Shown: in pieces, positions 61,472 to 64,000 of the stretch
Layout: the number at the start of each line of letters is the position of its first letter
How positions within the stretch are numbered: position 1 is the first letter of the stretch
From: Bacteroidota bacterium
GTDB taxonomy: Bacteria; Bacteroidota; Bacteroidia; Bacteroidales; JAAUTT01
DNA: 64,000 bases
NCBI GenBank assembly: GCA_021779665.1
Contig: JAJYAG010000004.1
Span: 26,619 to 90,618, forward strand
Reading direction: 5' to 3'
Position numbers and translations under genes: made by a program
Notes under the pieces: generated by a model
What the model was told of the DNA's origin: nothing
The model's database searches: none
What the model saw: the letters and a program-made list of their open reading frames with translations, nothing else

Positions 61472-62668
61472 ATGATGCAGAACTCCCGGAGAAATTTTCT
61501 GAAGCTGTCAGCCGGCGCCGCTGTAGCTGGATTAGCCCTTCCTATGAGTGTACAGGGAAAATCACAAATGTTGAAAGCCGACCCTTCAAAAATTATTTAC
61601 AGGCAACTCGGTAAAACCGGAATTAAACTGCCCATTATCAGCCTTGGTGTGATGCGTGCTGATAACCCCAACCTGGTGGCTGCCGCTCTCGATGCAGGTA
61701 TTGTTCACCTCGATACTGCCAATGGTTATCAGAATGGGAATAACGAACTAATGCTTGGTAAGTTATTGAAGGACCGCAAGCGTGATTCGTTTGTAATTTC
61801 GACAAAAATGCACCTTCCAAGTGACCGCACCACCGGATTGTTTAGTGCCGATGCCACTTACGACAAATTTATGAGCATGCTTAATACCAGTCTGGAAAGA
61901 CTGCAGATGGATCATGTTGATATTTTATACCTGCATGCTGTTTCAAAAAGGGAGGCTGCATTAAATGAAGATATGCTGAGAGCGCTTACCGATGCTAAAA
62001 AGCAAGGGAAAGCAAGGTTTATTGGAATATCAACCCACAGCAAAGAACCGGAAGTAATCCAGGCAGCCATCGACTCCAAAATTTATGAAATAGTACTTAC
62101 TTCATATAACTTCTCGCAGCCACATGTGACCGAAATGAAAGACATGATCAGCAAAGCCAAAAAAGCCGGATTGGGTATCATCGCTATGAAAACTATGGCT
62201 GGCGGGTTCTTAGATAAGGAGCGGAAAAAACCGGTTAACTCAAAAGCAGCAATGCGTTGGTCGATGATGAATCCCGATGTGGACACATCTATTCCCGGAG
62301 CTACTACTTTCGATCAATTGAATGAAATGATTGAGGTAATGAGCAATCTGGACATGACCGACGACGAAAAGAAATTCATTTCGGCTTACAACAATGCGGC
62401 TTCGCTTTACTGTTCGGGCTGTCGCGAATGTATACCGCAATGCCCCCGCAACGTGCCGGTTCCCGAAATTATGCGCTCCTATATGTACACTTACGGTTAT
62501 CGCGATCCCGGCCTTGCTCAGGACGAGATCAACTCACTCACCCTGGCCGATTTACCCTGCAATTTGTGCGATACCTGCAGCGTAAACTGTACCAACGGTT
62601 TTGCAGTGAAAGACAGGATTGCCGATGTTTGGCGTGTGAAACAGGTACCCAGAGAGTTTATAGCTTAA
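61472..62668 (+). CDS. TAT-exported aldo/keto reductase with Fe-S domain
   Basis: This 398-residue protein has a twin-arginine signal (NSRRNFLKLSAGAAVAGLALP) and an aldo/keto reductase TIM barrel (about 40-310). Catalytic-type residues are in HLDTANGYQNG (Asp and Tyr), STKMHL (Lys) and LYLHAV (His). The C-terminal domain has two 4Fe-4S-type clusters of cysteines: CSGCRECIPQCP (about 313-324) and CNLCDTCSVNC (about 362-372). The family is common in Bacteroidota. The substrate is unknown. Confidence 0.9.
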   Translation: MMQNSRRNFLKLSAGAAVAGLALPMSVQGKSQMLKADPSKIIYRQLGKTGIKLPIISLGVMRADNPNLVAAALDAGIVHLDTANGYQNGNNELMLGKLLKDRKRDSFVISTKMHLPSDRTTGLFSADATYDKFMSMLNTSLERLQMDHVDILYLHAVSKREAALNEDMLRALTDAKKQGKARFIGISTHSKEPEVIQAAIDSKIYEIVLTSYNFSQPHVTEMKDMISKAKKAGLGIIAMKTMAGGFLDKERKKPVNSKAAMRWSMMNPDVDTSIPGATTFDQLNEMIEVMSNLDMTDDEKKFISAYNNAASLYCSGCRECIPQCPRNVPVPEIMRSYMYTYGYRDPGLAQDEINSLTLADLPCNLCDTCSVNCTNGFAVKDRIADVWRVKQVPREFIA

Positions 62669-62707
62669 ACTTCTGTTTAAACCAAGATAAGATACAGGTA
62701 AAAAATT

Positions 62708-62736
62708 AAGCGGCGAAGTTGGAAACTTCGCCGCTT
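62708..62736. terminator. bidirectional terminator hairpin
   Basis: AAGCGGCGAAGTT (62708-62720) and AACTTCGCCGCTT (62724-62736) form a 13-bp perfect stem with a 3-base loop, between the convergent aldo/keto reductase and the lipoprotein gene. Confidence 0.9.
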
Positions 62737-62744
62737 TAATTTTT

Positions 62745-63443
62745 TTAATATTTTACAATCCTCATATTATTGGTCCTGTCGCGGAGGATAACCGATTTTA
62801 ATCCTACGGCTACTATTTTCATTGCCTCTGACCTTCCTTTGTTATCAGTATATCCATAAAATTCTCCTGATTTTTTGTCCCCATTTGCTTTGTTAATGGC
62901 ATAAATGTCATAAATGGAAATAGTCTTCGACCGGAGTTTATCGTTTTTTGTTTTATAGAACATTCTCACTTTGTGAGGATTTAATATGTTTGTGATTATT
63001 CCTAAAGAATAGTGATTGTCGTAAACGGAATCGCCAATGTTAAAGAAGGTAACACCAATTGGCTTACCTACCACTTTATTCATATAGGTATCAGAATAAA
63101 TTTTTGTGGTGTCAATTGTAAAACGAATAACATCTGCAGTTACTGTAACTTTATCCTGAACAAAGAGTGGCCAAACTGTTTTTTTAAAATCAACCGTAAA
63201 ATTTACGTATTCTTCGTTTGACTTTAACGACCTGTTTTTTATTAACTCACGCTTGGCTTCCAGTACCATAGCGTCCTGGGAGGCTCCTCCGAGTCCAAGT
63301 AGTTTATTGGATTGAGATACACCTAACGCTATATCTTCGTAAACCACATTTTTTCCGATTGATGATGAACTTATGTTTCCGGTATGTGTGACCACACAAG
63401 AAGATAGGATAAGAATTGCTGGTAAAATTGATAGTTTTTTCAT
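62745..63443 (-). CDS. lipoprotein of unknown function (DUF6567-like)
   Basis: This 232-residue protein has a lipobox-like ILSSC (Cys16). A conserved-looking ALGVSQSNKLLGLGGASQDAM region (about 38-60) is of the DUF6567 type. The middle and C-terminal part (FNIGDSVYDNHYSLGI) are strand-rich. The function is unknown. It is a separate minus-strand gene ending at the terminator at 62708. Confidence 0.65.
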   Translation of the reverse strand: MKKLSILPAILILSSCVVTHTGNISSSSIGKNVVYEDIALGVSQSNKLLGLGGASQDAMVLEAKRELIKNRSLKSNEEYVNFTVDFKKTVWPLFVQDKVTVTADVIRFTIDTTKIYSDTYMNKVVGKPIGVTFFNIGDSVYDNHYSLGIITNILNPHKVRMFYKTKNDKLRSKTISIYDIYAINKANGDKKSGEFYGYTDNKGRSEAMKIVAVGLKSVILRDRTNNMRIVKY

Positions 63444-63612
63444 GGCGGTTGACTTTATTTCTTAACGATGTTAAATTTAGGTTTGCACCCTGAGACATCA
63501 AAAAGCATACCAGCCATATTTTATCGCATGTACAGCTTCACATACCCATTCTGACAGTCTTTATTTTTCTTCTGATAACTGCCATGTATTCTGCAGGTTT
63601 ATGAATTATAAA

Positions 63613-63657
63613 TTTCAGGTACTAAGGCTGAATAACATAACCTTAATACCTGAAATT
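63613..63657. terminator. hairpin downstream of the small DUF2267-like gene
   Basis: TTTCAGGTACTAAGG and CCTTAATACCTGAAA pair with one mismatch around a short loop, about 63615-63655. It lies directly after the stop at 63669 on the minus strand. Confidence 0.6.
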
Positions 63658-63668
63658 CTTTCCGGTTG

Positions 63669-63884
63669 TCATTTTCCAAACATCCCGCCTATCTTGCCTG
63701 TAAGATTATCGGCTACTCCGCCGAACGATCCTTTACCATCTGACTGGATAAACGATTCCACCTGATTGCCTATACCTGCTGGCATTTTATCTTTTAAAAA
63801 CCCAACAACTGTTTGAATGGCTGTTGTTGCCTGTGCTGGTGAAATACCAGTTTTCTCCGTTATCATTTTTACAAGAGCTTCCAT
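63669..63884 (-). CDS. small helical DUF2267/DUF2780-like protein
   Basis: This 71-residue protein has an amphipathic N-terminal helix (MEALVKMITEKTGISPAQA) and Gly-rich end (GGVADNLTGKIGGMFGK). The pattern resembles DUF2267/DUF2780-type small proteins of unknown function. No signal peptide. It is monocistronic. Bases 63885-64000 show nothing further. Confidence 0.7.
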   Translation of the reverse strand: MEALVKMITEKTGISPAQATTAIQTVVGFLKDKMPAGIGNQVESFIQSDGKGSFGGVADNLTGKIGGMFGK

Positions 63885-64000
63885 AATTATCCAATTAAGT
63901 TAATATAACATACTCCTTAATGAACAATTTTGGGATAAGAAAGAGATATTCGATTTTCATTTTCCCCAAACTTTAGTTGAGAAAGCACAAAAGATGTATT

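Overview
The window reads as Bacteroidota DNA, most likely from an environmental anaerobe or facultative anaerobe of the Bacteroidales/Marinilabiliales kind. This is inferred from TonB receptors with a carboxypeptidase-regulatory-like domain, MauE/DoxX-TlpA-DsbD redox clusters, OmpA/PD40 proteins, AraC regulators, and promoters with the Bacteroidota -7 element TAnnTTTG and -33 TTTG. No species can be named from sequence alone.

Positions 1 to about 34,180 look like one AT-rich integrated element. Its right end carries a tyrosine recombinase, an excisionase-like HTH protein and a replication-type module (helicase loader plus winged-helix protein). It abuts an OmpA-family gene that has lost its 5' end, so the element appears to have inserted into that gene. 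The left end lies outside the window.

The element's cargo is a large arsenic/thiol-redox island (1-23,070). It has (i) acr3-arsM-arsC-arsR; (ii) an ArsR-headed operon with a Cys-tailed thioredoxin-like lipoprotein, a MacB/FtsX-type ABC exporter and a DUF1573 protein; (iii) a TlpA-MauE/DoxX-DsbD envelope reductant operon; (iv) a universal stress protein-ArsR-ArsC-small lipoprotein operon; (v) an ArsR-thioredoxin fusion gene; (vi) an ArsR-TonB receptor-ArsF operon on the + strand; and (vii) an ArsR-ArsE-ArsF-ArsG operon followed by a BFD-like ferredoxin, two tandem ArsP-type permeases, a third-type ArsR, DUF2798, a ProC-like dehydrogenase, a DGC zinc protein and a thioredoxin. Seven ArsR-type regulators fall into two sequence classes. 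I find two matching operator families: four copies of a 20-bp site close to ATGAYGTAAANATACGACAT, and four copies of TTCG-N8-CGAA. Together they suggest that arsenate reduction, arsenite methylation and extrusion, organoarsenical handling and thiol-electron supply to the envelope are co-regulated.

Positions 23,200-31,300 hold accessory genes. These include a predicted ADP-ribosyltransferase toxin with a 58-aa partner, a 1081-aa SF2 helicase that could be an antiphage protein, two stand-alone receiver domains with Glu at the phospho-Asp position flanking an XRE regulator, and an RNA polymerase alpha-CTD-like mini-protein.

From about 34,200 onward composition is visibly richer in G+C and the content looks chromosomal. 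It contains the truncated OmpA gene, MscS, AraC regulators, USP, a DUF305 protein, a UvrA-like ABC protein, and a chemotaxis/two-component block (two MCPs, CheW, CheA, CheY-like, a NarL-type regulator and a multi-PAS kinase). These are followed by a P-type ATPase operon, a split HipA system (HipB-HipS-HipT order) with palindromic operators, tRNA-Pro(CGG), a TAT-exported Fe-S aldo/keto reductase, a lipoprotein and a small DUF2267-like protein. No rRNA, CRISPR array or complete insertion sequence was seen.
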